A stretch of DNA of 64,000 nt. It comes from JACVRW01 sp963771715 (GTDB lineage: Bacteria > Actinomycetota > Thermoleophilia > Solirubrobacterales > Thermoleophilaceae). Location: assembly GCA_963771715.1 (NCBI GenBank), contig CAVYUQ010000010.1, positions 386,512 through 450,511 of the forward strand, given 5' to 3'. Shown one piece after another: positions 7,062 to 15,885 of the stretch. Below the pieces are notes generated by a model. That model was not told where the DNA came from and searched no databases. It was given only the letters and a program-made list of their open reading frames with translations. Made by a program: the position numbers and the translations under genes. Every line of letters starts with the position of its first letter. Position 1 is the stretch's first letter.

Positions 7062-9403
7062 ACTGAAACGATGCTGCTGGTCCCCGTGGACGATTCCGTC
7101 GTCTTCCCGACCATGACAGTGACGCTCGCGATCGACATCGGCGACGAGGAGCGGGTTGTGCTCGTGCCCCGCAAGGGCGACGAGTTCGCGTCCGTTGGGA
7201 CGGTGGCGGCGGTTGCCGACCGCGTGCGCCTGCCCGGCGGCGGCCGCGCCGTGGCCCTCGAGGGCGAGCACCGCGGCCGCATCGGCGCCGCGCAGACCGG
7301 CGCGGACGGTCGCCTGCGCGTCGAGGTGGAGGCCCATCCGGACGACGTTCCGGTGGACGGCCGCACCCGCGAGCTCGAACGCGAGTACCGCGCGGTCGTC
7401 GAGGAGATCCTCGAGCTGCGCGGAGACGACGGCCGGATCGCGGCCTTCGTCCGCTCGATCACAGACCCCGGCGCGCTGGCGGACACTGCCGGCTACTCGC
7501 CGGACCTGAACTACGAGCAGCACGTGGAGCTGCTCGAGCAGCTCGACGTGACGGAGCGTCTGGCGCGCGCACTCGAGCTGCAGCGTGAGCGGCTCACGGA
7601 GCTGGAGGTGCGCACGCGCATCCGCGACGACGTGCGCTCCGGCGCCGAGAAGCAGCAGCGCGAGTACTTCCTGCGCAAGCAGATGGAGTCGATCCAGAAG
7701 GAGCTCGGCGAGGACGACGGCTCGATCGTGGAGGAGTACCGCGCCAAGATCGAGGAAGCCGGCATGCCGGATGAGGTGCGCGAGCAGGCCGAGCGCGAGC
7801 TGGCCCGCTTCGAGCGCATGGGCGAGCAGTCGGGCGAGAGCTCGATGATCCGCTCCTACCTCGACTGGCTGATCGCCGTGCCGTGGTCGAAGCGCTCCGA
7901 CGAGCGGCTCGATCCCGCGCACGCGCGCGAGGTGCTCGACGCAGACCACGCGGGTCTCGAGGACGTGAAGGACCGCATCGTCGAGTACATCGCCGTGCGC
8001 AAGCTGCGCGAGGAGCGCGGCATCGCCGAGACGGAAGACAGCGTGCGCAGTCGGCCAAGCCGACTGCTTCGCGAAGGCAGAGCGGAGCCATCCTGACGCT
8101 GATCGGACCGCCCGGCACGGGCAAGACCTCCATAGGGGAGTCGATCGCCCGCGCCACCGGACGCGAGTTCGTGCGCATGTCGCTCGGCGGCGTGCGCGAC
8201 GAGGCGGAGATCCGCGGCCACCGGCGCACCTACATCGGCGCCCTGCCGGGCCGGCTCGTCCGTGCCCTGCGCGACGCCGGGACGATGAACCCGGTGATCA
8301 TGCTCGACGAGGTCGACAAGGTCGGCGCCGACTGGCGCGGCGACCCCAGCGCGGCCCTGCTCGAGGTGCTCGACCCGGCGCAGAACCACTCGTTCCGCGA
8401 CCACTACCTCGACGTGGAGCTCGACCTCTCCGAGGTCGTGTTCATCGCCACGGCCAACATGGCCGAGACGATTCCCGCGCCGCTGCTCGACCGCATGGAG
8501 GTCGTGCGCTTCGACGGGTACACCACCGCGGAGAAGGTCGCGATCGCGAAGGGCTACCTGTGGCCGCGTCAGCGCGACCGCAACGGCCTGCGCGAGGACG
8601 AGGTGGCCGTGAGCGACGAGATCCTGCGCTCGGTGGTCACCGAGTACACCCGCGAGGCGGGCGTCCGGAACCTCGAGCGCGAGCTGGGCACGCTGCTCCG
8701 CAAGACCGCAACCGGCATCGCATCCGGCAAGGTCGAGGCCCCGGTCCAGATCGGGGAGGAGGAGCTGCGGGAGGCCCTCGGGCGCCAGCGCTTCTTCCAG
8801 GAGTCGGCCGAGCGCACGGCGATCCCCGGCGTGGCCACGGGTCTGTCCGTGACCGGCGCCGGTGGCGACGTGCTGTTCATCGAGGCCACCTCGATGCCGG
8901 CCCACCCGCCCAAGGACGGCCTCGTGCTCACGGGACAGCTCGGCGACGTGATGAAGGAGTCGGCGCGGATCGCGCTCTCCTACGTGCGCGGGCACGCCGA
9001 GGCGCTCGACATCGACGAGGACGCCTTCGACGGGCGGGAGTTCCACGTCCACGTCCCCGCGGGCGCGATCCCGAAGGACGGCCCGAGTGCGGGCATCACG
9101 ATGACGACCGCGCTGGCGTCGCTCTTGAGCGGCCGGCCGGTGAAGCACACGGTGGGCATGACCGGCGAGGTCACGCTTCAGGGCCGGGTGCTGCCGATCG
9201 GCGGGCTCAAGCAGAAGGTGCTGGCCGCGCACGCGGCGGGGCTCACGGACGTGATCCTGCCCGAGCGCAACCGGGCCGACCTCGACGACGTCCCGGAGGA
9301 GGTCCGCGACGCGATGACCTTCCACCCGGTCATGTCGATCGGCGAGGTGCTCGACCTGGCGCTGGAGCCGGCCCTCAGTCCAGTCGGGTCATCCACACAC
9401 TGA
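7050..9403 (+). CDS. lon: ATP-dependent Lon protease, frame-broken before the Walker A motif
   Basis: AAA+ serine protease that degrades damaged and regulatory proteins in the cytosol. It starts at ATG 7050 (M-S-K-Q-T). The first frame (to stop 8096) carries the LonN substrate domain and the coiled region (Q-R-E-Y-F-L-R-K-Q-M-E-S-I-Q-K-E-L). The second frame resumes from about 8050 and holds Walker A G-P-P-G-T-G-K-T-S, Walker B V-I-M-L-D-E-V-D-K, sensor residues, and the proteolytic domain with P-K-D-G-P-S-A-G-I (catalytic Ser) and G-G-L-K-Q-K-V (catalytic Lys). The two together give about 784 residues, normal for Lon. The break lies between 8035 and 8090, inside or next to a hairpin that encodes no familiar Lon sequence (S-A-K-P-T-A-S-R-R-Q). 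Sequencing error or a small palindromic insertion are both possible. Confidence 0.92.
8047..8080. repeat. Palindromic element inside lon at the frame break
   Basis: GCAGTCGGC (8047-8055) and GCCGACTGC (8059-8067) form a perfect 9-bp stem with a CAA loop, followed at once by the palindrome TTCGCGAA (8068-8075) and GGCAG. It sits in the linker between the Lon coiled-coil region and the AAA+ domain, and the reading frame changes here. It resembles a REP-type insertion in design, but no second copy was found in this window. Confidence 0.5.
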
Positions 9404-9500
9404 CGTCATGTTCGGCCTCGGCCGCCCCGCGGTAGACGCCCTTGATTGGGGAACGTCGCCGTAGTGGCGGCCGTGGCCGAGTCGAGCTGGGTCATGAGAC

Positions 9501-10670
9501 TCAGGACAAAAGCAGAACCAGGACCACGATGAAGACGAGCAGCGCGACGATCGCGGCGATCCGCGGTGCCCATGCCTCCAGGGCCGACCTCGGTCTCCGA
9601 TCGGGCTCGGGCGCAGCCGGTGCGGGCCGCGTGGGGCCGGGCCGCTCGCCGATCTGGATCGTGCGCCGCTCGGCCGGCGTCGTGGGGGTGCCGCGCGCGG
9701 GGGCGGGGCCCGCGCTTGGTGCCGGGGCGGGCTCGGGGCCCGGCGCGGACTCGCGCGGGGGCGGCGCGGCAACACCCGGGCTGGGCGCAGCCTCCGGCGC
9801 GAGGCTCGGCCTTCCGGTCTTCGCCGCGCGGGCTCGCGACATCCACGCGTTGCGCTCCTGACGGGCCCTGTCGCGGGCCTCGGTGAGGGCGTCGCGCTCG
9901 GCCTCGGCCGCGCGCAGCTTCCTGAGCGCCTCGTCGCGCTCAGCACGCGCCGCCTCGGCTGCGGCGACTGCGTCGTCCCGGGTGGCGGTGGCGGCCTCTC
10001 GCTCGGCCGTCGCGGCGTCGCGCTCCTTGCGCAGCCCCTCCAGCTCGGCGGTGGCGGCCGTCTTCTTCTCGGCGAGCTGCTCGCGCGCCCCGTCGCGCGC
10101 CTGCTCGAGCTCGGTCTCGAGCTCGCGGATCCTGGCGTGCTCGGCCCTCAGCCGCTCGCGAAGCTCCTTGCCGGACTCGGCGTGGCTGGCCCGGACCCGG
10201 TCGAGCTCCTCGCCCAGCCGCTCGACCTCAGCAAGCGCGGCGGCGAGCTCTCTCTCCAGCACCGCGGTGCGTGGGCGCCGGGCGGGTCGGCGCTCGGCCG
10301 CGGGGCCGACGGCCTTGGCGGCGCCCTTCGCCACCGAGCCGCCCGGCGCCGGCAGCTGCACGGCGAGCTCCGGGCTCACGGTGAGCTCGGCCTCGTCGAA
10401 GTGCGCGGGGTCGCCCCGCCAGGTGAAGGCGGCGATCCAGTCCTGGCCCTCCTCGGGTGCCCAGGGCTTGTGGTCGAGGTCCGCCAGCATGCGCCGACGC
10501 TCGCCGTCGACCTCGAAGTCGAGCGTCGGCCTGAGGAAGCGCTGGCCGCGCAGGCCGGACCATCGCCCGACCAGCTCCAGCCGCTCCGACGACGTCCACT
10601 CGAAGCGCTCGACCTCGAACGCCACCCCCGGTGCGACGGGGCTCGGCGCGGATGTGGACTCGGGGGACAT
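9501..10670 (-). CDS. Coiled-coil protein with C-terminal membrane anchor
   Basis: 389 residues from ATG 10670. Residues about 15-105 are a beta-rich globular domain (F-E-V-E-R-F-E-W, then L-E-L-V-G-R-W-S-G-L-R-G, W-I-A-A-F-T-W-R-G) that I do not recognise with certainty. Residues about 130-285 are one long Ala/Glu/Arg coiled coil. A Pro/Ala-rich linker follows (about 290-360), and the last ~20 residues (I-V-A-L-L-V-F-I-V-V-L-V-L-L-L-S) are a single tail-anchor-like membrane helix. It lies 5 bp downstream of an SDR gene and is probably co-transcribed. A structural or envelope-tethering role fits the architecture, but no function can be assigned. Confidence 0.8.
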   Translation of the reverse strand: MSPESTSAPSPVAPGVAFEVERFEWTSSERLELVGRWSGLRGQRFLRPTLDFEVDGERRRMLADLDHKPWAPEEGQDWIAAFTWRGDPAHFDEAELTVSPELAVQLPAPGGSVAKGAAKAVGPAAERRPARRPRTAVLERELAAALAEVERLGEELDRVRASHAESGKELRERLRAEHARIRELETELEQARDGAREQLAEKKTAATAELEGLRKERDAATAEREAATATRDDAVAAAEAARAERDEALRKLRAAEAERDALTEARDRARQERNAWMSRARAAKTGRPSLAPEAAPSPGVAAPPPRESAPGPEPAPAPSAGPAPARGTPTTPAERRTIQIGERPGPTRPAPAAPEPDRRPRSALEAWAPRIAAIVALLVFIVVLVLLLS

Positions 10671-10675
10671 CGCCG

Positions 10676-11422
10676 TCAGATGCTCCTCGTGAGCCCGCCG
10701 TCCACCAGCAGCGCAACGCCGGTGATGTAGCTCGCCCGCTCGGAGCAGAGGAAGGCCGCGGCGGCGGCGATCTCCTCGGCGGTTCCGAGCCGGCCGGCCG
10801 GGATCTCGTCGCGCGCCACCTTCTCCGCCTCCTCGATCGAGCCGTGCAGGTGCGCGATCCGGTCCGTGGCGATGCGGCCGGGCAGGATCGTGTTGAACGT
10901 GATGCCGTCGCCGGCGAGCCTGCGCGCGAGCGTCCTGAAGGCGCCCAGCAGGCCGGGGCGGTGGGAGTTGGAGAGCATCAGCGTCGGGATCGGCTCTCGG
11001 GCCGCCGACGACGAGACGCTCACGATGCGGCCGAAGCGGCGCTCCCGCATCCCGGGCACCACACGCTCGATCATCTCGATCGGCGCGACGACAAGCTCGC
11101 GGTGCGCCGCCTCCCACTGCTCTCTGGTGAACTCGAGCGGGTCGGCCCCGGCCGGGCCGCCCGTGTTCGTCACGAGGATGTCGACCGGCCCGAGGTCGCT
11201 CTCGACGCGCTCGATCAACTCCGGTGCCGCGTCGAGGTCGAGCGTGTCGTGCACGTAGGGCGTCGCGCCGATTTCGGCGGCGGCCGCCTCGATCTTCTCC
11301 GAGGTCCGGGAGCTGACCGCCACCCGGGCGCCCTCCTGGACGAGCTCGCGCGCGATCCCGAAGCCGATGCCCTGCGAAGCGCCCGTCACGAGCGCGACCT
11401 TGCCTTCGAGGCCGAGGTCCAT
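10676..11422 (-). CDS. Atypical short-chain dehydrogenase/reductase lacking the Tyr-x3-Lys pair
   Basis: 248 residues from ATG 11422. The N-terminal Rossmann motif is T-G-A-S-Q-G-I-G-F-G-I, and the N-T-G-G-P segment replaces the usual N-A-G. The strand with catalytic Ser is present (V-S-V-S-S-S-A), but where classical SDRs have Y-x-x-x-K this protein reads L-S-N-S-H-R-P-G, with neither Tyr nor Lys. The C-terminal V-D-G-G is normal. A subgroup of bacterial SDRs with L-S-N-x-x-R at this place is known, usually labelled 3-oxoacyl-ACP-reductase-like without proof. It is probably expressed with the downstream coiled-coil membrane protein. Confidence 0.88.
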   Translation of the reverse strand: MDLGLEGKVALVTGASQGIGFGIARELVQEGARVAVSSRTSEKIEAAAAEIGATPYVHDTLDLDAAPELIERVESDLGPVDILVTNTGGPAGADPLEFTREQWEAAHRELVVAPIEMIERVVPGMRERRFGRIVSVSSSAAREPIPTLMLSNSHRPGLLGAFRTLARRLAGDGITFNTILPGRIATDRIAHLHGSIEEAEKVARDEIPAGRLGTAEEIAAAAAFLCSERASYITGVALLVDGGLTRSI

Positions 11423-11462
11423 GACTCGCAGAGTATCCGCGTGCGGGTGTAGGGTCGCGCCG
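11423..11462. promoter_or_regulatory. Two divergent leaderless-type promoters in a 40-bp gap
   Basis: On the minus strand TACTCT (plus-strand 11430-11435) ends 7 nt before the SDR ATG at 11422. On the plus strand TAGGGT (11450-11455) ends 7 nt before the ATG at 11463. Both spacings would place transcription starts at or next to the start codon. No Shine-Dalgarno is visible for either gene. Confidence 0.5.
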
Positions 11463-11657
11463 ATGCCTGGCCTACGGCTTCTGCTGCGCATCGCGCCGTT
11501 CCTCGTCGGCGCGATCGCCGCGGCGGTATGGCTTCAGCGCAGGGCACCGCAGCGGGTGGCGCTTCCCGCCCCTCCCGCGCCGCCGCAGCTGGAGCCGGGC
11601 TACGAGCCGATCGACATCGTGACGGTCGTCGACGACCTGCTCGCCGCCGGGCGCTAA
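11463..11657 (+). CDS. Small single-pass membrane protein, unknown function
   Basis: 64 residues from ATG 11463, which follows a TAGGGT -10-like hexamer by 7 nt. The N-terminal half is a hydrophobic helix (L-L-L-R-I-A-P-F-L-V-G-A-I-A-A-A-V-W). A Pro/Ala-rich stretch and an acidic end (Y-E-P-I-D-I-V-T-V-V-D-D-L-L) follow. Codon use matches the neighbours. The acidic amphipathic tail looks like a protein-interaction motif. I do not recognise a family; it could be a conserved small protein of this lineage. Confidence 0.6.
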   Translation: MPGLRLLLRIAPFLVGAIAAAVWLQRRAPQRVALPAPPAPPQLEPGYEPIDIVTVVDDLLAAGR

Positions 11658-11724
11658 TACCCCATTCGGGCACCTGACCGCAACCTCCAGGGCTCAGATG
11701 TGCTTGGATGTACGACTTCTGATT

Positions 11725-11880
11725 CGAACTGCCGAGTTCTCGCTGTCCCGACGGCGAGGAACGGGGGACCCAATTGCGGCCGCTGAGGCCGCTGGGGCGA
11801 ATCGCGACAGCCGTGTCGCGTAGCGCCACTTTCCGGCGCGAGCCCGTCAGCTCACCCCGTAGGCACTGGAAAGGGGAAAC
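11725..11880 (+). ncRNA. ydaO/yuaA-type c-di-AMP riboswitch
   Basis: The 228-bp leader before the Rpf-like gene holds the conserved blocks of the ydaO class. GGAACGGGGGACCCAA is at about 11756-11771. Variable GC hairpins follow, and the 3' block GAGCCCGTCAGCTCACCCCG is at about 11840-11859, ending in GTAGGCACTGG. In actinomycetes this riboswitch commonly sits upstream of cell-wall hydrolase and Rpf genes and senses c-di-AMP, usually as an off switch. The boundaries given are approximate. Confidence 0.85.
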
Positions 11881-11885
11881 GTCAG

Positions 11886-12470
11886 GTGGCAAGGATCTTC
11901 GACGCCGTGCGTGGCGCGCATCTCGCGGGCGTGCTTGTGCTGGTTGCAATGGTTATTGCAGCCGTGCCCGCGCTTGCGGACCCCGGCGCCACGGCCTCCG
12001 GGGGCGCCACCGCCTCCAGCGAGGTCATCGTGAAGCGCGGCGACCGCGGCCCGGCCGTTCGCAGCATCCAGCAGAAGCTCGGCCTCACCGCGGACGGCGT
12101 CTTCGGACCGCTGACCGAGCGCGCCGTGAAGCGCTTCCAGCGCAGGCACAGCCTGGTGCCGGACGGCATCGTCGGCCCCCTGACGCGTGCCGCACTCGGG
12201 CTCAGGCCGTTCAGCAGCAGCTCGCTGCGGCGCACCAGCGTGCGCCTGCCGGCCATCCTCAGGCAGATCGCCGAGTGCGAGTCGGGCGGCAACCCGCGCG
12301 CCATCTCGCCGGGCGGCACGTACCGCGGCAAGTACCAGTTCAGCCGCGAGACCTGGCGCAACCTGGGTGGCACCGGCGACCCGGCGGCCGCGCCCGAGTG
12401 GCTTCAGGACCGGCTGGCGCTGAAGCTGTACCGGCTGCGGGGCACCGCCCCCTGGCCGAGCTGCGCCTAG
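11886..12470 (+). CDS. Secreted Rpf-like muralytic enzyme with peptidoglycan-binding domain
   Basis: 194 residues from GTG 11886, preceded by a purine-rich GGAAAGGGG. Residues 1-31 form a signal peptide (hydrophobic V-L-V-L-V-A-M-V-I-A-A-V, A-L-A cleavage). Residues about 46-105 are a PG_binding_1 domain (G-D-R-G-P-A-V-R-S-I-Q-Q-K-L, D-G-V-F-G-P-L-T-E-R-A-V). Residues about 121-194 are a transglycosylase-like domain with C-E-S-G-G-N (putative catalytic Glu132), K-Y-Q-F-S and W-P-S-C-A at the end, as in resuscitation-promoting factors. Two cysteines could form the usual disulfide. The upstream riboswitch ties its expression to c-di-AMP, the turgor and cell-wall second messenger. It ends 4 bp into the convergent MFS gene. 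Confidence 0.9.
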   Translation: MARIFDAVRGAHLAGVLVLVAMVIAAVPALADPGATASGGATASSEVIVKRGDRGPAVRSIQQKLGLTADGVFGPLTERAVKRFQRRHSLVPDGIVGPLTRAALGLRPFSSSSLRRTSVRLPAILRQIAECESGGNPRAISPGGTYRGKYQFSRETWRNLGGTGDPAAAPEWLQDRLALKLYRLRGTAPWPSCA

Positions 12471-13624
12471 GCGCTGCGGGCGGCAGCGGCGGCCCGCCGC
12501 CGCTGGTTCCTGGTCAGCCCCAGGAGGGTCACGACGCACGCGACGGCGAGCCCGGCGTAGGGAACCGCGTCGGCGGTGGCCTCGGCGATCGCGCCGCCTG
12601 TGCCCGCTCCGACGATGTGCCCCACGGCCCAGGCGAGGTTCGAGAGCGAGAACGCGAGGGCCTGGTCCAGGCCGGCATCCTCGGCGGCGTCCGACAGCAT
12701 CGCCATCCCCGGAGCCCAGAAGACGGCTAGCGAGGCGATGGCGAGAACGACGAGCAGGCCGAGAAGCACGGCGTTTCCCGGCAATGGCAGCAACACCGCC
12801 ATGACGGCCGCTCCGATCAGGCCGGCGCGGATCGGCGCCAGCCGGCCGGCGCGGTCAGACCAGCGCCCGGCAACCGGGCTGATGAGCGCCTCGACACCCG
12901 CCGAGACGAGGAACACGGCGCCGATGGCCACCCCGGCTGCGCCGAGGTCATCCATCCGAAGCGGGACGAGAACCTCGATCACGCCGGCGAACAGCGCCGG
13001 GATCGTGAACAGCCAGAAGCCGGCCAGCACCGCGGGCCGTCGCAGCGTGCGCAGCATCGCCCGGATGCCGGGACTCGCCTCCGGCTCGACGCCTGGCGTC
13101 GACCACGCCCAGGCTGCGAGCACCACGGCGAGGCCGGACACGGCGCTGAACACCGCCTCGGGGCTGAGCAGGGTCGCGGCTCCGCCGAGCACGGGACCGA
13201 GCAGCACGCCGACGATCGCGGCGCTGAGCGCCGCGCCGATCAGCTCGCCACGGCGCTCGACGGGCGCCGCCGAGACGAGCCACGCCATGCCGGCGGCCCA
13301 CATGCAGGCTCCGCCGACTCCCTGAATGAAGCGCGCGCCGTCGAGCAGCACGATGTGCCCCGCGAACGCGAACGCGAGGCTCGACAGCCCAAGCAGGGAC
13401 AGCCCGAGCATGAGCGTGGGCTTCACGCCCCAGCGGATCGCGAGCCATCCGGCCGGCAGCGCGCCGACGAAGGTCCCCGCCGGATAGGCGGCGGTCAGGA
13501 CGCCCGCGCCGGTCTTCGAGAGGTCGAGCTCGTCGGAGTAGTGCGGGAGCAGCGGTGCCACCGCGGCGAAGAACATGGTGTCCACGAGCACGACCGCGGC
13601 GACGAGCCAGAAGAGCCGGCGCAT
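12467..13624 (-). CDS. MFS transporter, drug-efflux type
   Basis: 385 residues from ATG 13624. It has about 12 hydrophobic helices. Between helices 2 and 3 is the MFS motif region G-W-L-A-I-R-W-G-V-K, and a G-x-L-x-G-P-V-L-G-G stretch in helix 5 resembles the antiporter motif of drug:proton exporters. The substrate is unknown. A TAGCAT hexamer on the minus strand (13632-13637) ends 7 nt before the ATG, so the transcript may be leaderless. It is convergent and overlapping by 4 bp with the Rpf-like gene, and divergent from the M20 peptidase. Confidence 0.85.
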   Translation of the reverse strand: MRRLFWLVAAVVLVDTMFFAAVAPLLPHYSDELDLSKTGAGVLTAAYPAGTFVGALPAGWLAIRWGVKPTLMLGLSLLGLSSLAFAFAGHIVLLDGARFIQGVGGACMWAAGMAWLVSAAPVERRGELIGAALSAAIVGVLLGPVLGGAATLLSPEAVFSAVSGLAVVLAAWAWSTPGVEPEASPGIRAMLRTLRRPAVLAGFWLFTIPALFAGVIEVLVPLRMDDLGAAGVAIGAVFLVSAGVEALISPVAGRWSDRAGRLAPIRAGLIGAAVMAVLLPLPGNAVLLGLLVVLAIASLAVFWAPGMAMLSDAAEDAGLDQALAFSLSNLAWAVGHIVGAGTGGAIAEATADAVPYAGLAVACVVTLLGLTRNQRRRAAAAARSA

Positions 13625-13645
13625 CCATACGATGCTACGTGAGTC

Positions 13646-14959
13646 GTGGCGCCGATCCGTGAAGAGCTGGAGGAGTGGTTGCGCATCCCGTCGGTCTCGA
13701 CGGGCGGCGGTGATGCCGAGGCGCTGGAGCGCGCCTGCGACTGGGTGCTGGAGCGCATCGAGGCGGCCGGCGGCAGCGCGGAGCGGGTCGTTCTGAACGG
13801 GAGCAACCCGATGGCGGTGGGGGAGCTGCGCGCCTCGCGGCCCGACGCGCCCACGGTGCTGTCGTACGGCCACTACGACGTCCAGGACCCGGGACCGCTC
13901 GACGCCTGGGAGTCGCCCCCGTTCGAGCCGACGGAGCGCGGCGGCCGCCTCTACGCCCGCGGTGCCGCCGACGACAAGGGCAACTTCCTGCCGCTGCTGC
14001 ACGTGGCGTGCGAGCTCGCGCGTGCGGGCGAGCTGCCGGTGAACGTCCGGCTGCTGGTGGAGGGCGAGGAGGAGATCGGCAGCGACTCCGTGCTCCGCTA
14101 CCTGCGCGAGCAGCCCCCGGAGGTCGACGCCGCGATCGTCTTCGACTCGCTGATGGCCGATGAGCGCACGCCCGCGATCAACACCGGCGCTCGCGGGCTC
14201 GTGCAGGGGCCGGTGGAGGTCCGCACGGCGGGCCGTGACCTGCACTCCGGCCTCTACGGCGGCGCGGTGCTGAACGCCACGCACGTCCTCATGGACATCC
14301 TCCGCGAGGTGCTGCCGGGTCCGGACGGGCGCGTGCGTGAGGAGTTCCGCGCCGGTGTGGCAACGCCGGGCGAGGCGGAGCGGGAGTCGTGGGCGCGCCT
14401 GCCGAGCGGTGCGGAGATGCTCGGCGAGGCGGGCGCCGTGGAGGTGACCGCGGGGGCGGCGGACGAGTTCTGGGAGCGCACCGGGGCGGAGCCGGCCCTC
14501 GACGTGAACATGCTCACCGGCGGCGAGCCGCGAACCGTGATCCCGTCGGTGGCGCGCGCGCAGGTGAGCGTGCGGCTGGCCCCGGGCCAGAGCGCCGAGC
14601 AGGTCGCCGCCGAGCTCGAGCGGCTGCTGCGGGCGGCCGCGCCCGAGGGCGCGGAGCTGTCGATCCACCTCGACCTGTCCGATCCGGCGCTCTTCGACGC
14701 GGCCGAGCCGGCCCTCCAGCTCGCCGCCGGAGCGTTCGAGCGCGCCTGCGGCACGCCACCCGCGTTCGTGCGCCTGGGCGGGACGTTGCCGCTGCTGGCC
14801 GTGCTGGCGGAGCAGGGCACGCCCACGATCGTGAGCGGCTTTGCCCTCGGCGCCGACGCCTTTCACGCGCCCAACGAGAGCTACAGGCTCGAGAGCCTCA
14901 GGCTCGGCGAGCTGACGGCGCGCGAGCTATACCGCTCGCTCGCTGACCTGTCGCGCTAA
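13646..14959 (+). CDS. M20-family metallopeptidase (dipeptidase-like)
   Basis: 437 residues from GTG 13646. Zinc-ligand motifs are present in order: G-H-Y-D-V-Q (His, Asp), G-A-A-D-D-K-G (bridging Asp), E-G-E-E-E-I-G-S (catalytic Glu and ligand Glu), D-S-L near 170, and the terminal H in F-H-A-P-N-E. A dimerisation lid with R-T-A-G-R-D-L-H-S-G-L-Y-G-G (about 195-210) is typical of the ArgE/DapE/CNDP branch acting on dipeptides. It is probably cytosolic because no signal peptide is seen. Substrate specificity cannot be read from sequence. Confidence 0.9.
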   Translation: MAPIREELEEWLRIPSVSTGGGDAEALERACDWVLERIEAAGGSAERVVLNGSNPMAVGELRASRPDAPTVLSYGHYDVQDPGPLDAWESPPFEPTERGGRLYARGAADDKGNFLPLLHVACELARAGELPVNVRLLVEGEEEIGSDSVLRYLREQPPEVDAAIVFDSLMADERTPAINTGARGLVQGPVEVRTAGRDLHSGLYGGAVLNATHVLMDILREVLPGPDGRVREEFRAGVATPGEAERESWARLPSGAEMLGEAGAVEVTAGAADEFWERTGAEPALDVNMLTGGEPRTVIPSVARAQVSVRLAPGQSAEQVAAELERLLRAAAPEGAELSIHLDLSDPALFDAAEPALQLAAGAFERACGTPPAFVRLGGTLPLLAVLAEQGTPTIVSGFALGADAFHAPNESYRLESLRLGELTARELYRSLADLSR

Positions 14960-14991
14960 GGCTCCTCTCCAGAGCGCCGATAAGACGAAGC

Positions 14992-15885
14992 GTGGGACTT
15001 CCCAAGCGCCATCTGAAGGCGGTCGACGGCCCCGGCGCCGTCGCGGACGCCTGGGAGCAGCGTTTCCGGCTGCTCGCGGGCAGCGTGCGCGCGCTGATAT
15101 CGGTGCACGACGCCGCGGGCTCGTTCATCTACGCCTCGCCGCTCGTGTCCGAGCTCACCGGCGTGCCGCGCGACACGCTGGTCGGCAGCCCGGTGCAGGC
15201 GCTGATTCATCCCGAGGACGGCGAGCGCGTGATGGGCCTCCACCGCGCCTGGATGCGTGGCCCGGGAGCCGAGACGGTGGAGTACCGGCTGCTCGCCGCG
15301 GGCGGCGGCTGGTGCCCCGTCGAGACGACCTTCGTGGCCGGCGACGGACCCGAGGTGCAGTGGGTCACCCGCCGCCTCGACGTGGTCGGCGCCGAGCCCC
15401 AGACCGCCGCCGAGATCGATCCCGCCACCGGCCTTCCGACCCGCTTCTCGCTGCTCGACCGCCTGGCCTGGGCGCTCCACCCCGCCGGGTCGGGCGCCGG
15501 GGCCGTGATCGTGATCCGCGTCGACGGGATGGAGCGACTCGTGGAGGACCGCGGCCGCCCGGCCACGAGCCTCGTGCTGCGCGAAATCGGCAGGCATATC
15601 GCTTCGGTGCTGCGGCCGCTCGACCTCGTCGGGCAGCTCGACGACGAGCGCCTCGCGGCCATCTGCGCCGGCGTCGACGACGAGACCACCGTGGCGCGCA
15701 TCGCCGAGCGCATCCGCGAGGTGGCCGCGCGCCCGCTCGGCGCCGGCGGCATCCCCGTGATCCCCAGCATCGGCGCCACCTGCTCCGCGAACGGTCAGCG
15801 CCGCCCGGCGGCGCTCCTCCAGGCGGCCCTCGAGGCAGCCGACGCCGTGAGCGAGCGCGGCGGCGACGCCATTCAGCTCGTCTAG
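14992..15885 (+). CDS. PAS protein with degenerate GGDEF domain
   Basis: 297 residues from GTG 14992. A PAS domain (about 22-130; L-I-S-V-H-D-A-A-G, L-I-H-P-E-D) is followed by a GGDEF-fold domain (about 140-297; D-P-A-T-G-L-P-T-R, V-I-R-V-D-G-M). The signature loop reads V-G-Q-L-D-D-E-R-L instead of x-G-G-D-E-F, so diguanylate cyclase activity is not expected. The protein could bind c-di-GMP or GTP or act as a sensory scaffold. It is convergent with the methyltransferase gene, overlapping by 4 bp. Confidence 0.85.
   Translation: MGLPKRHLKAVDGPGAVADAWEQRFRLLAGSVRALISVHDAAGSFIYASPLVSELTGVPRDTLVGSPVQALIHPEDGERVMGLHRAWMRGPGAETVEYRLLAAGGGWCPVETTFVAGDGPEVQWVTRRLDVVGAEPQTAAEIDPATGLPTRFSLLDRLAWALHPAGSGAGAVIVIRVDGMERLVEDRGRPATSLVLREIGRHIASVLRPLDLVGQLDDERLAAICAGVDDETTVARIAERIREVAARPLGAGGIPVIPSIGATCSANGQRRPAALLQAALEAADAVSERGGDAIQLV

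Noticed and set aside
9404..9500. Bidirectional terminator between lon and the coiled-coil gene
   Set aside because: CTCGGCC and GGCCGAG segments could pair, but the arms are interrupted and the loop is long. The evidence is too weak for a feature.
11700..11760. A TTCGAACT stretch suggesting a tRNA T-arm
   Set aside because: No acceptor or anticodon stems fit around it. The segment belongs to the ydaO riboswitch leader. No tRNA gene was found in the window.
12467..14866. A 799-codon minus-strand frame extending the MFS gene upstream
   Set aside because: The part beyond 13624 lies antisense to a well-supported M20 peptidase. The MFS start at 13624 has a good -10 hexamer 7 nt upstream.
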